Shown here: positions 7,958 to 15,814 of the stretch, piece by piece
Numbering within the stretch: the first letter of the stretch is position 1
Layout of the letters: the number at the start of each line of letters is the position of its first letter
Assembly: GCF_023073915.1 (NCBI RefSeq)
Contig: NZ_JADPKK010000019.1
Span: 558,001 to 622,000 of the forward strand
Direction: 5' to 3'
Source of the DNA: Bradyrhizobium sp. 149
Lineage (GTDB): Bacteria > Pseudomonadota > Alphaproteobacteria > Rhizobiales > Xanthobacteraceae
DNA length: 64,000 bases
The notes under the pieces: model-generated
The model's database searches: none
Told to the model about the DNA's origin: nothing
Seen by the model: the letters and a program-made list of their open reading frames with translations, nothing else
Position numbers and translations under genes: made by a program

Positions 7958-9331
7958 ATGGCCAACGAAGCATTCGCCCTCTCGCCTATGTCTGCCCGCG
8001 CGGCCGAGCCGAACGAGCAGGATTACGACGCGATCCGCGAAGCCTTCCTGGAGACCGCGCGCGGCCGCTGGTTCCTCGGTGAATACGCCAAGCGCAACCG
8101 CAATGCGGACACCCGCATGGTGCTCGACGCGGTCGCGAAAATCGAAGAAACCCTTGCGGCACAGCGCCAGCCCCTCGTCGAGGACCGCCTCCCCGAGGCG
8201 CTGGTCGCAATCCGGCACGCGATCCGCGAAGCCGAGACGATCGCGATCGCGGCCTTCGATCCCGCAGCGATCGAGGCGAGCCTCGCGCCGATCCCGCGCG
8301 GCCTTCGCATCATCAAGGAGATCTCCTGGCGCTGGCGCGAGATCGGCGCCGACGGGCGAATCTGCGACCTGATTGATTCGCAGCTCGAATCCATCGAGGC
8401 GGCCTGCGCGCAAGTTGCGGCCATCGACCCCCGCGCCGACCTCAAGGCCGCATTCGATCTGCTCAAGGACCGGATTGACCAGACCGACGGCGACGCAACG
8501 CCGCAGGCTGCGCGCCCCTCGCCCGCTCCGGTGCAGGACGCACCTGCGTCCGTGGCGGAAGCTCCGCCGGCGGAGGCCGCGCCTGCGGCGATGGCCAGCG
8601 AAGCCGTCGTCGCTTTTACGGAGGCGCCGCAGGACATCGCAGAGGCGATCGAGCCCGAAGCAGCCATAGCGGCAGCCGGCGTCGCCGGGGCCTTCTCCGT
8701 TGCCGAGCGGGCAATGGATGCCGCCTCAGAGCCGGAGATCGTCGCCGAGAGCCAGATCGCGCCTGAAACCGTCGTTTTTGAAGAGCCGGTCGTTGAGCCC
8801 GCCGCCTTCGCCGAGGTGCCGGACGAATTTTCGCTTGATGCCGCCGCGGAAGCCGAGGACGAAGCCATCCTCGAGGCCATCGCGCTCGAGATGGCGGCGC
8901 CCGATCCGGAGTTCGACGAGATCATCGAGCCGGTCGAGATGGAAGCGACCGTTCCGGAGCCGGTGGTTGCGGAGGCCGCAGCGCCCGTTGCAGCCGAGAT
9001 GCCGATCGCGCCGGAGCCGGGCGCCGCACCCGTCGTGGAGGAGCCCGTAGAGGAGGCGCCGATCGCGATGGAATCGCTTGCGCGCCTCACCAACGCCATT
9101 GCGGAAGCCGCCGCCGAAGTGATGGAGCAGCCGGCGCCGGTCATGGCCGCCAACGCGACGTTCAGCGCGGAGCCGATCACGCTGCCGATGCCCTCGCCCG
9201 TCCCCGAGCCGTCGCTCGGCGCCACCATCCTCGCTAGCGGCATCCTGCAAAAGCCCCGCGCCGCCGCCAACGATCCGATGGCGCCAATCCGCCGCATGAC
9301 CCAGGCCGAGAAGATCGCGTTCTTCTCGTAG
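7958..9331 (+). CDS. Conserved hypothetical protein with helical N-terminus and long acidic Ala/Pro/Glu tail
   Basis: The product is 457 residues. The first 170 residues look folded and helical (Y-D-A-I-R-E-A-F-L-E-T-A-R-G-R-W-F-L-G-E-Y-A-K-R-N-R). The next 270 are a low-complexity acidic Ala/Pro/Glu/Val linker that is probably disordered. The protein ends in a short conserved-looking tail, M-A-P-I-R-R-M-T-Q-A-E-K-I-A-F-F-S. No signal peptide or membrane segment is seen. The M-A-N-E-A-F start at 7958 is preferred over an upstream one at 7910. Rhizobial genomes carry such proteins without known function; I do not assign one. A large antisense frame opposite it is a composition artefact. Confidence 0.7.
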   Translation: MANEAFALSPMSARAAEPNEQDYDAIREAFLETARGRWFLGEYAKRNRNADTRMVLDAVAKIEETLAAQRQPLVEDRLPEALVAIRHAIREAETIAIAAFDPAAIEASLAPIPRGLRIIKEISWRWREIGADGRICDLIDSQLESIEAACAQVAAIDPRADLKAAFDLLKDRIDQTDGDATPQAARPSPAPVQDAPASVAEAPPAEAAPAAMASEAVVAFTEAPQDIAEAIEPEAAIAAAGVAGAFSVAERAMDAASEPEIVAESQIAPETVVFEEPVVEPAAFAEVPDEFSLDAAAEAEDEAILEAIALEMAAPDPEFDEIIEPVEMEATVPEPVVAEAAAPVAAEMPIAPEPGAAPVVEEPVEEAPIAMESLARLTNAIAEAAAEVMEQPAPVMAANATFSAEPITLPMPSPVPEPSLGATILASGILQKPRAAANDPMAPIRRMTQAEKIAFFS

Positions 9332-9356
9332 AGGGGGGCGCGCGCTTTCACCGCAT

Positions 9357-9435
9357 CGTCATTGCGAGCGCAGCGAAGCAATCCAGACTGCCGCCGCGGA
9401 AAGACTCTGGATTGCTTCGCTGCGCTCGCAATGAC
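9357..9435. repeat. Palindromic intergenic repeat, family A (copy 2)
   Basis: A near-perfect long inverted repeat: cgtcattgcgagcgcagcga at the left is the complement of tcgctgcgctcgcaatgacg at the right, and agcaatccagact pairs with agtctggattgc (one mismatch region). It is closely similar to 2664-2755. It sits between two convergent genes. Confidence 0.88.
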
Positions 9436-9467
9436 GGACTAGACCAGCGGCCCCGCGCTGAGCCAGA

Positions 9468-9827
9468 TCACCCGCAATTCCAGACTGCGCCGATCGGCGT
9501 CCGCGTCCAGCACGGCCCAAAACTGCCGCCATTGTAACGGCCGCCGCCGAAGCCGGGCCGGCCGAAATAGCGCCACTCACCATCCCAGCCGTAATATTGC
9601 GGGACCGGATCGATGTACCAATGGCGCCGGTCGCTAGGGGACATCCGCCGCATCGCTTCCTTCTGCTTGTAGAGCGGAATGCTGTTGCTCAGCGGCTGCC
9701 GATAGCCCGGCAGAAAGCCGTAGCCATGCCAGGCTTGCTTGGGACGCTTTTGGATTGACGCAGCCGGCGCGACAGCCGGCAGCAGCGACAGGACGATAGC
9801 AACAGATAGACACAGAAGGCGCGACAT
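9468..9827 (-). CDS. Small secreted hypothetical protein
   Basis: The product is 119 residues. It has a clear signal peptide (M-S-R-L-L-C-L-S followed by a hydrophobic stretch, cleavage near A-P-A-A-S). The mature part is Tyr/Trp/Gly-rich, with W-H-G-Y-G-F-L-P-G-Y-R and G-G-R-Y-N-G-G-S-F-G-P-C-W-T-R-T-P-I-G-A-V-W at the end. Two late cysteines could form a disulphide. Related short YG-rich exported proteins are common in Bradyrhizobium, with no function known to me. The start at 9827 is chosen because the signal peptide begins there. Confidence 0.7.
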   Translation of the reverse strand: MSRLLCLSVAIVLSLLPAVAPAASIQKRPKQAWHGYGFLPGYRQPLSNSIPLYKQKEAMRRMSPSDRRHWYIDPVPQYYGWDGEWRYFGRPGFGGGRYNGGSFGPCWTRTPIGAVWNCG

Positions 9828-9925
9828 GGATCGACGATAGACAGTCGAGTCCGGGAACGCCATTCAAATTCGAGTGCAAAGCTATTAGCACGATCGCGCA
9901 CCCATCGAATGGCCCGAAACTTCGC

Positions 9926-10369
9926 CTAGCTGATCACACCCTTCCTGATCAGGAAGCAGCCGTAACCCCTGCTGTCCCCGACCTGCACCACGCCAAAGCC
10001 CGCCGCAGCCGCGCGGTAAAAATCCGGCCGGGAGAGTTTTCCGGGCGTCACAGGGTGGCCGGCGGCGCGTTCGATCTCCGCGAGCACCGCGCGCTGCACG
10101 TCGGGAATGCGGTCGGGATCGTCGACCGGCGTCATCACGCGCACCGGATCGGCATCGAAATCGTCGAGCGGATAGACCGACATGATGGCGCGGATTGCGG
10201 TCTCCATGCGCAGGCCCGGCAACTGGATCAGACGCTGCGAATTCGTGCTCTGCGCGATGCGGCTCGCGGGGTGGTTGGCATCGACGAAAACGAGGTCGTC
10301 GCCATGGCCCATCGAAGCCAGCAGCCAGAGCAGGTCGGGTGTGAGGATCGGATCGATCGATTTCAGCAT
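9926..10369 (-). CDS. fucU: RbsD/FucU family protein, probable L-fucose mutarotase
   Basis: This 147-residue protein of the RbsD/FucU pyranose mutarotase family interconverts sugar anomers. The N-terminus carries the family signature (L-K-S-I-D-P-I-L-T-P-D-L-L, then A-S-M-G-H-G-D-D-L-V-F-V-D-A-N-H-P-A), where the G-H-G-D histidine and the later D-A-N are active-site residues. The C-terminus has Y-G-C-F-L-I-R-K-G-V. No other fucose or ribose gene is adjacent, so the substrate is uncertain. The start at 10369 matches the family length. The gene is divergent from the caspase gene, with a CRP-like site between them. Confidence 0.85.
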   Translation of the reverse strand: MLKSIDPILTPDLLWLLASMGHGDDLVFVDANHPASRIAQSTNSQRLIQLPGLRMETAIRAIMSVYPLDDFDADPVRVMTPVDDPDRIPDVQRAVLAEIERAAGHPVTPGKLSRPDFYRAAAAGFGVVQVGDSRGYGCFLIRKGVIS

Positions 10370-10414
10370 GTGACGGACTGTCCTCCCATCGAACGCCCAC
10401 CTTGAGGGTTCCAA

Positions 10415-10432
10415 GCGTGATTCAGATCACGC
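10415..10432. promoter_or_regulatory. CRP/FNR-family-like palindromic site
   Basis: GCGTGAT-TCAG-ATCACGC is a perfect inverted repeat containing GTGA-N6-TCAC, the core of CRP-type sites. It lies in the 163-base divergent region, 46 bases from the fucU start and 101 bases from the caspase-gene start. It could control either gene. Confidence 0.5.
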
Positions 10433-10532
10433 AGCCTACCATGGTGATGGGGATCACGGACCTCAAACTCGAACGCGGCCAAGCTCCGCGGCAACCAATC
10501 TCGTATCGAGATCAGTGCCAAAGGAGCACGCC

Positions 10533-12353
10533 ATGTTCCGCCTAAAACCTTTCCTGATGACGGCCAGCCTGCTGGGAAGCCTGTTCGGCTTCGCCTGCGG
10601 CCCCGTTTCCGCGCAAGTCGCCCCGGTCGAGCCGGCCCCCACCGCGCTGCAAGGCCCGGAACAGCGCGTGGCGCTGGTGATCGGCAATTCGAACTACCAG
10701 AACGCGCCGCAGCTCGCCAACCCCGACAATGACGCGGAGTCGATGGCGAAGTTCCTGAATTCGGCCGGGTTCGAAGTGGTCGCCGCAACCGACCTCACCC
10801 AGAACGACATGCTCCGCGTGGTGCAGGACTTCTCCGCCAAAGTGTCGGCGCGCGGTCCGAACACGGTGGCGATGGTCTATTACGCCGGTCACGGCGTGCA
10901 GCTCGCCGGCGAGAACTACCTCGTTCCCGTCGACGCCAAGGTCTCGAGCCAGACCGAGCTCGTCAACAACTCCGTCCGCCTGGTCGACGTGATGTCGACG
11001 CTGGAGACGATCCCGAGCCGCATGCGCATCGTCATCCTCGACGCCTGCCGCAACAACCCGTTCCCGAACGTCAACGACGCTGGCCGCGGCTTGGCCATCG
11101 TTGATGCGCCGAACGGCTCGATCGTCGGCTACTCGACCGCGCCGGGCGCCGAAGCCCAGGACGGCACCGGCGGCCACAGCCCCTACACGCAGGCCTTCCT
11201 GAACGTCGCGCGCGAGCCCAACGTCCCGATCGAGCAGCTGTTCAAGCGCGTGCGCCTCGAAGTGAACCAGACCACCAGCGGCGCGCAGATCCCGTGGGAG
11301 AGCTCGTCGCTGACGTCCGACTTCACCTTCTTCGGCGACACCGCTGTTGCCGCCAACCGCGCACCGGTGAATGCGCCTGTGGTGCAGATGGCCTCCAACC
11401 TGCCGAGCCGCTCCACACGCCAGGCCTATGACTACGTCGTGTCCGAAGCGCGGCCGGAGTACTATCAGGAGTTCATCACGATGTACCCGCATGACCCGCT
11501 GTGCGATCACGTCCGCTGGCTGCTCAACAACCTGCTGCTCACGCAGGCCTGGCACAAGACGGTGCTCGCGAACTCGCCGGTCGCCTACAAGAGCTTCTAC
11601 GACAGCTACGGCAACACGCCCTATGCGCAGGTCGCGCTTAAGCTCCAGATGCAGCCGAAGCAGATTCCCTTGATGCAGGCGACCAAGTTCCTGGCGCCGC
11701 AGAACATCGCCCCGACCTTCAAGATCGGCAATCTCGGCCAGCCCAAATACATGCCGCTGCAGCAGGGTAATGGCGGATCACAGATGAACGGCAATCTGCC
11801 GATCGTGCAGAAGTCGGGCGACAACAACGGCATCGGCAAGCTCGGCAATGGCGGCCAGATCATCAACCTGCCGGCGGCCAACAACCAGGCCAACCAGCAG
11901 AACGGCACGCCATCGCAGACCCCGAGTAAGATCGTTACCCTGCCTGCGCTGACCAACACCACCAACAGCAATGGCGGCATCGGCAAGATCGTGACGCTGC
12001 CCGCGACCAACAAGACGCAGAATGGCGGCAGCAATGTCGGCACTGCCACTGGCGCAATCAACGGCAATCCTGGCAAGATCGTCAGCATGCCGGTCAATGT
12101 CGGCAAGGGCGGTACGACTGTCGAGGTCAAGCCTGTTCAGACCCAGAACAACCCGATCCGCATCAACAACGGCGTCAAGATCAACAACAACCCGGTGAAC
12201 AAGGTGCAGGTCCAGAATGACCAGCAGAACAACCGTCCGCAGTTCAACACGACCAATCGGATCAGCAATGTCGGCGGCAACAACTTCCGCCAGTCGATGA
12301 ACCAGTCGTCGAACATGGGCGGCGGCAACAACCATCGCGGCTTCATGCACTGA
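10533..12353 (+). CDS. Secreted caspase-like (peptidase C14 family) protein
   Basis: The product is 606 residues with a signal peptide (about 1-28). The caspase-like p20 fold spans about 45-275, with the predicted His-Cys dyad at H120 (Y-Y-A-G-H-G-V) and C172 (I-L-D-A-C-R-N-N). A middle domain around 285-390 contains W-L-L-N-N-L-L. The last 190 residues are an Asn/Gln/Gly/Lys-rich low-complexity tail with repeated G-K-I-V-x-L-P motifs. AAGGAG at 10521-10526 sits 6 bases before the ATG at 10533, which decides this start. Bacterial caspase homologues of this kind are proteases or stress proteins of mostly unknown role. A second one occurs at 55010. Confidence 0.88.
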   Translation: MFRLKPFLMTASLLGSLFGFACGPVSAQVAPVEPAPTALQGPEQRVALVIGNSNYQNAPQLANPDNDAESMAKFLNSAGFEVVAATDLTQNDMLRVVQDFSAKVSARGPNTVAMVYYAGHGVQLAGENYLVPVDAKVSSQTELVNNSVRLVDVMSTLETIPSRMRIVILDACRNNPFPNVNDAGRGLAIVDAPNGSIVGYSTAPGAEAQDGTGGHSPYTQAFLNVAREPNVPIEQLFKRVRLEVNQTTSGAQIPWESSSLTSDFTFFGDTAVAANRAPVNAPVVQMASNLPSRSTRQAYDYVVSEARPEYYQEFITMYPHDPLCDHVRWLLNNLLLTQAWHKTVLANSPVAYKSFYDSYGNTPYAQVALKLQMQPKQIPLMQATKFLAPQNIAPTFKIGNLGQPKYMPLQQGNGGSQMNGNLPIVQKSGDNNGIGKLGNGGQIINLPAANNQANQQNGTPSQTPSKIVTLPALTNTTNSNGGIGKIVTLPATNKTQNGGSNVGTATGAINGNPGKIVSMPVNVGKGGTTVEVKPVQTQNNPIRINNGVKINNNPVNKVQVQNDQQNNRPQFNTTNRISNVGGNNFRQSMNQSSNMGGGNNHRGFMH

Positions 12354-12376
12354 TGGCGCACGGAGCGCACACGAGA

Positions 12377-12410
12377 AAGGGGCAGAGCGGTGACGCTCTG
12401 CCCCTTCTTC
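12377..12410. terminator. Strong hairpin terminator between convergent genes
   Basis: A 13-bp perfect stem, aaggggcagagcg / cgctctgcccctt, with loop gtga. It lies between the stop of the caspase gene and the stop of the dehydratase gene and can serve both strands. Confidence 0.85.
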
Positions 12411-12434
12411 ATGTCGGAAGATCAGGCCGAAAAA

Positions 12435-13418
12435 TCAGGCCACCAGCTCCGCGAACAGATCCGCATCGACATTGCCGCCGGAGAGCACGATGACGACGTT
12501 CTTGCCGGCAACATCGAGACGCCCCGCCAGCAGCGCGGCCAGACCCACCGCGCCGCCCGGCTCGACCACGAGCTTCAGCTCGCGATAGGCAAACGCGACG
12601 GCCGCGCCGACTTCCGTGTCCGACGCGGTGACGCCCCGCGCGAGCAGCTTGCTGTTGATCGCAAACGTCATCTCGCCGGGGATCAGGGCCATCAGCGCGT
12701 CGCAGATGGTGCGGCCTGCCGGCCCGTGCGGCTCGCGATGCCCTACGGTCAGCGACAGGCCGTGGTCGTCGAACGCCTCCGGTTCGGCCACGACGATCTG
12801 GGCCAGCGGATAGCGCGCTTTCACGGCCGTCGCGACGCCCGCGATCAGACCGCCGCCGGAGGCCGGCGCCACCACGATGTCAGGGGCGAGACCGAGCGCT
12901 GCCATGTCTTCCGCGATCTCGCGGCCTGCGGTGCCTTGGCCGGCGATCACGAAGGGATCGTCATAGGGCCTGACCAGTGTCGCGCCGCGCTTCTCGGCGA
13001 TGCCGCGCGAGATCGCCTCGCGGTCGTCGCGATCGCGGTCGTACAGCACGACCTCGGCGCCATAGGATTTGGTGCGCTCGCGTTTGGACAACGGCGCATC
13101 CGCCGGCATCACGATGGTTGCCTGCATGTCGAGGATTTTTGCCGCCGCCGCCACGCCTTGGGCATGGTTGCCGGAGGAGAACGCCACGACACCGCCGGCG
13201 CGCTTGTCCTGCGGGATCGAGGCGACCTTGTTAAAGGCACCGCGGAACTTGAATGAGCCGGTGCGCTGGAGCATCTCCGGCTTCAAAAAGATCTTTGCAC
13301 CGACGCGCTCGTCGAGCACCGGAAAGCACAGCAGAGGAGTGCGGACGGCGAAGGGCGCGATCACGCGTGCTGCGGCATCGATATCGGCAGGGCCGATCGG
13401 AAGGAGCTGTTCGGTCAT
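12435..13418 (-). CDS. Threonine/serine dehydratase, PLP-dependent (no ACT domain)
   Basis: This 327-residue fold-type II PLP enzyme deaminates threonine or serine to an oxo-acid and ammonia. The PLP lysine is K57 in G-S-F-K-F-R-G-A. The Gly-rich phosphate-binding loop is A-S-G-G-G-L-I-A-G (about 186-194). The length and absence of a C-terminal ACT regulatory domain match the catabolic (TdcB-like) or serine racemase-like branch rather than biosynthetic IlvA. The start at 13418 gives the normal family N-terminus. Serine racemase cannot be excluded. Confidence 0.88.
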   Translation of the reverse strand: MTEQLLPIGPADIDAAARVIAPFAVRTPLLCFPVLDERVGAKIFLKPEMLQRTGSFKFRGAFNKVASIPQDKRAGGVVAFSSGNHAQGVAAAAKILDMQATIVMPADAPLSKRERTKSYGAEVVLYDRDRDDREAISRGIAEKRGATLVRPYDDPFVIAGQGTAGREIAEDMAALGLAPDIVVAPASGGGLIAGVATAVKARYPLAQIVVAEPEAFDDHGLSLTVGHREPHGPAGRTICDALMALIPGEMTFAINSKLLARGVTASDTEVGAAVAFAYRELKLVVEPGGAVGLAALLAGRLDVAGKNVVIVLSGGNVDADLFAELVA

Positions 13419-13435
13419 GTCCGACCTTATCGCGG

Positions 13436-13582
13436 CTATCGAGGCGCGGGCAAGACATCTCCGCGCGAGGATTTTGCCCCTCTGGCGACGAATCGTGGCT
13501 GTTCCGCCCCGTTCCGGCCGGCAGCACCGCACCGACCACCCTTATGCGGGTGCCAGGCGTCGGTCGCGACCAGGATGCGCAT
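13436..13582 (-). pseudogene. Remnant of a deleted family-4 glycosyltransferase gene (5' codons only)
   Basis: Directly after the plcP-like stop codon comes a good ribosome site (aagggcgg) and an ATG at 13582. It encodes M-R-I-L-V-A-T-D-A-W-H-P and then departs into unrelated sequence ending at 13436. That dodecapeptide is the hallmark start of the GT4 glycosyltransferase that commonly follows this lipase gene (the plcP-agt pair of phosphate-stress lipid remodelling). Everything after the twelfth or thirteenth codon is missing, so a deletion appears to have fused the start of the gene to the intergenic region before the dehydratase gene. The remnant is about 40 bases; the rest of the interval is ordinary intergenic sequence. 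Confidence 0.65.
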
Positions 13583-13595
13583 CAGGCCGCCCTTG

Positions 13596-14408
13596 TTATG
13601 CAGCTTTGGCTGCCACCTGCGGGACTTCCGCCGGCTTCTGCACCTGGTCCGCCCAGGTGATGATTTCGAAATGGCCATCGTCGTGCTCGACCAGCGCCGT
13701 GCAGCTCTCGACCCAGTCGCCACAATTCATGTAGCGGATGCCGCGCTCGTCACGGATCACGGCGTAGTGGATGTGGCCGCAGATCACGCCGTCGGCGTCG
13801 TGGCGCCGCGCCTCGGCGGCGAGCGCCTGCTCGAACGCGCCGATATAGTTGACGGCGTTCTTGACCTTCTGCTTGGCCCATTGCGACAGCGACCAATAGG
13901 GCACTTTGAACATGCGCCGGAAGAAGTTGACGAAGCGATTGAGCTGGATCGCGAAGTCGTAGGCCTTATCGCCGAGATGGGCGAGCCAGCGTGCGTTCTG
14001 CACCACGAGGTCGAAGATGTCGCCGTGGATGACGAGATAGCGCTTGCCGTCCACGCCGGTGTGGACGGTGTTCTCGACGACGTCGATGCCGCCGAAATGG
14101 GTGCCGTAATAGTTGCGCAGGAACTCGTCGTGATTGCCGGGGATGTAGATGACCTTGGCGCCCTTGCGCGCCTTGCGCAAAAGCTTCTGGACCAGGTCGT
14201 TATGCGATTGCGGCCAATGCCAGCTCGATTTCAGCGCCCAGCCGTCGACGATGTCGCCGACGAGATAGATCGTGTCGGCATCATGGAAACGCAGGAAATC
14301 GAGCAGAAGGTCGGCTTGAGAACCGCGGGCTCCGAGATGAACGTCGGAGATGAACAACGTGCGAAAGCGCCGCTCCGGGCTCTCGTCACTCACATCGTAA
14401 CTTCCCAT
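13596..14408 (-). CDS. Calcineurin-type metallophosphoesterase, PlcP-like phospholipase C (often annotated as UDP-2,3-diacylglucosamine diphosphatase)
   Basis: The product is 270 residues with a full set of dimetal ligands: D22-V-H24, G-D52-I-V-D, G-N92-H93-D-E, H128 in I-H-G-D, and G-H212-I-H214. No signal peptide is seen. The sequence resembles the alphaproteobacterial PlcP group, which degrades membrane phospholipid to diacylglycerol during phosphate starvation in Sinorhizobium, as well as the LpxH-like annotation such proteins receive. The lost glycosyltransferase start directly downstream supports PlcP, because Agt normally follows it. The start at 14408 is chosen because the residues before it are not family-like. 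Confidence 0.8.
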   Translation of the reverse strand: MGSYDVSDESPERRFRTLFISDVHLGARGSQADLLLDFLRFHDADTIYLVGDIVDGWALKSSWHWPQSHNDLVQKLLRKARKGAKVIYIPGNHDEFLRNYYGTHFGGIDVVENTVHTGVDGKRYLVIHGDIFDLVVQNARWLAHLGDKAYDFAIQLNRFVNFFRRMFKVPYWSLSQWAKQKVKNAVNYIGAFEQALAAEARRHDADGVICGHIHYAVIRDERGIRYMNCGDWVESCTALVEHDDGHFEIITWADQVQKPAEVPQVAAKAA

Positions 14409-14415
14409 GCGCCAG

Positions 14416-14439
14416 CCTGTAACAATGTCCCGTGACAGG
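14416..14439. promoter_or_regulatory. Inverted repeat immediately upstream of the plcP-like gene
   Basis: CCTGTAAC (14416-14423) and GTGACAGG (14432-14439) form an 8-bp inverted repeat with one mismatch and an 8-base spacer, ending 8 bases before the ATG. The half sites look like Pho-box halves (CTGTNAC) but are arranged as an inverted, not the usual direct, repeat. It could be an operator or a leader hairpin. Confidence 0.35.
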
Positions 14440-14614
14440 GGGATGACCAATCGAACCTTTGAGGCACCTTCGGATACGAATCACGCCTTGCCTCGCCCGC
14501 CCCTGCGAATATCAGTCGCATGCGACAATCAGGCGACATGACGCCGCAGCGGCCGCCGCAAGAACCGGACCTGCATGGTTGGATGGGTTCACGGCCGCGC
14601 GCTCGCGACCGTAA

Positions 14615-15415
14615 TCAGTAAAATTTGTGGAAATGATGGATCGGACCGTGGCCGTGCCCGACGCTGAAGCGATCGGCGGCCGCGATCGCCGCGCTGATCC
14701 AGACCTTGGCGTTGCGCACGGCGCGCTCGAGATCCTCGCCCCTGGCCAGCCCCGCAGCGACCGCCGAGGACAGCGAGCAGCCGGTGCCATGCGTGTTGCT
14801 TGTGGCAACGCGAGGCGCGGCGAGCGCGATCGTGGTGTTGGCGTCGACGAGATAGTCGATGCTCTCGGCGCCCTCGCCGTGGCCACCTTTGATCAGGACC
14901 GCACGGCAGCCCAGCGCCAGCAGCCGGCGCCCCTGGCTCTCGATCTCGGCCTCGCTCGCCGCGACGGGCTCGTCAAGCAGCGCCGCAGCTTCCGGCAGGT
15001 TGGGCGTAATCATCGACGCCAGCGGCATCAGCCTTGTGCGCAAGGCGTCGATGGCTTCGGACGCGAGCAGGCGATCACCCGATGTCGCCACCATCACGGG
15101 ATCGAGCACGATGTGTTGGGGCTTCCAGCGCGACAATGCGGCGGCGATCGCATCGATGCTGGCGGCTTGCGCCACCATGCCGATCTTGACCGCGCCGACC
15201 CCGAGATCGGAAAATACCGCGTCGATCTGTGCGGTGACGAATTCCGCGGGCACGGCGTGAATGCCGGTGACGCCGCGCGTGTTTTGCGCCGTCAGCGCCG
15301 TGATGGCGGAAGCGCCAAAGACGCCGAGCGCGGCAAAGGTCTTCAGGTCGGCCTGGATGCCGGCGCCGCCGCTCGAATCGGAGCCGGCGATCGTGAGCGC
15401 CACGGGGGTCGTCAT
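14615..15415 (-). CDS. thiD: Hydroxymethylpyrimidine/phosphomethylpyrimidine kinase
   Basis: This 266-residue ribokinase-family enzyme makes HMP-pyrophosphate for thiamine synthesis in the cytoplasm. The N-terminal [22 protein letters not shown], the central D-P-V-M-V-A-T-S-G, and the C-terminal [12 protein letters not shown] (anion hole and catalytic region) are diagnostic. The start at 15415 gives the canonical N-terminus. It stands alone with no other thi genes beside it. Confidence 0.93.
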   Translation of the reverse strand: MTTPVALTIAGSDSSGGAGIQADLKTFAALGVFGASAITALTAQNTRGVTGIHAVPAEFVTAQIDAVFSDLGVGAVKIGMVAQAASIDAIAAALSRWKPQHIVLDPVMVATSGDRLLASEAIDALRTRLMPLASMITPNLPEAAALLDEPVAASEAEIESQGRRLLALGCRAVLIKGGHGEGAESIDYLVDANTTIALAAPRVATSNTHGTGCSLSSAVAAGLARGEDLERAVRNAKVWISAAIAAADRFSVGHGHGPIHHFHKFY

Positions 15416-15544
15416 GGGGCGATTTTCCGCTTCCTGGGGACCATGGCCCGTCCTAGCGCGCACTCCGGCGACCCGCAAGTTCGCTTGCCAAATCCGGCTG
15501 GTTTTGGCCTAGTGGCCTTCAGATATGCTTTCGGAGTGACCGCG

Positions 15545-15790
15545 ATGGTTCCTTTTTTCGTCCAGATCAAATGCAAGCTCGGCCAATCCTATGTGGTCGC
15601 CAATGCGCTCGCCGAAGCCGAGATCGCCTCCGAGATCTACTCCACGGCCGGACAATACGACCTTCTGGTGAAGTTCTACGTCGACAAGGACACCGACATC
15701 GGCCACTTCGTCAATGAGAAGGTGCAGGTGCTGCCGGGCATCCAGGACACCCTCACCATCATCACCTTCAAGGCGTTTGGCGCAAGTTAA
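15545..15790 (+). CDS. Stand-alone Lrp/AsnC-type ligand-binding (RAM) domain protein
   Basis: The product is 81 residues with only the alpha-beta amino-acid-binding half of Lrp/AsnC regulators (M-V-P-F-F-V-Q-I-K-C, Y-D-L-L-V-K-F-Y-V, V-L-P-G-I-Q-D-T-L-T-I-I-T-F). The DNA-binding helix-turn-helix is absent. Such small proteins form oligomers and may partner full-length regulators. The gene diverges from thiD by 129 bases. Confidence 0.85.
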   Translation: MVPFFVQIKCKLGQSYVVANALAEAEIASEIYSTAGQYDLLVKFYVDKDTDIGHFVNEKVQVLPGIQDTLTIITFKAFGAS

Positions 15791-15814
15791 CCGTCCGGAA
15801 AAGGGCGGGCCTGA

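Noticed and set aside
8023..9381. 452-codon minus-strand frame, Ser/Ala-rich
   Set aside because: Exactly opposite the low-complexity acidic protein; its Ser/Ala pattern is the complement of that gene's codon use.
13596..14408. UDP-2,3-diacylglucosamine diphosphatase (LpxH) assignment
   Set aside because: Alphaproteobacteria generally use LpxI, and the protein resembles PlcP with a glycosyltransferase start directly downstream. The LpxH label was kept only as an alternative.
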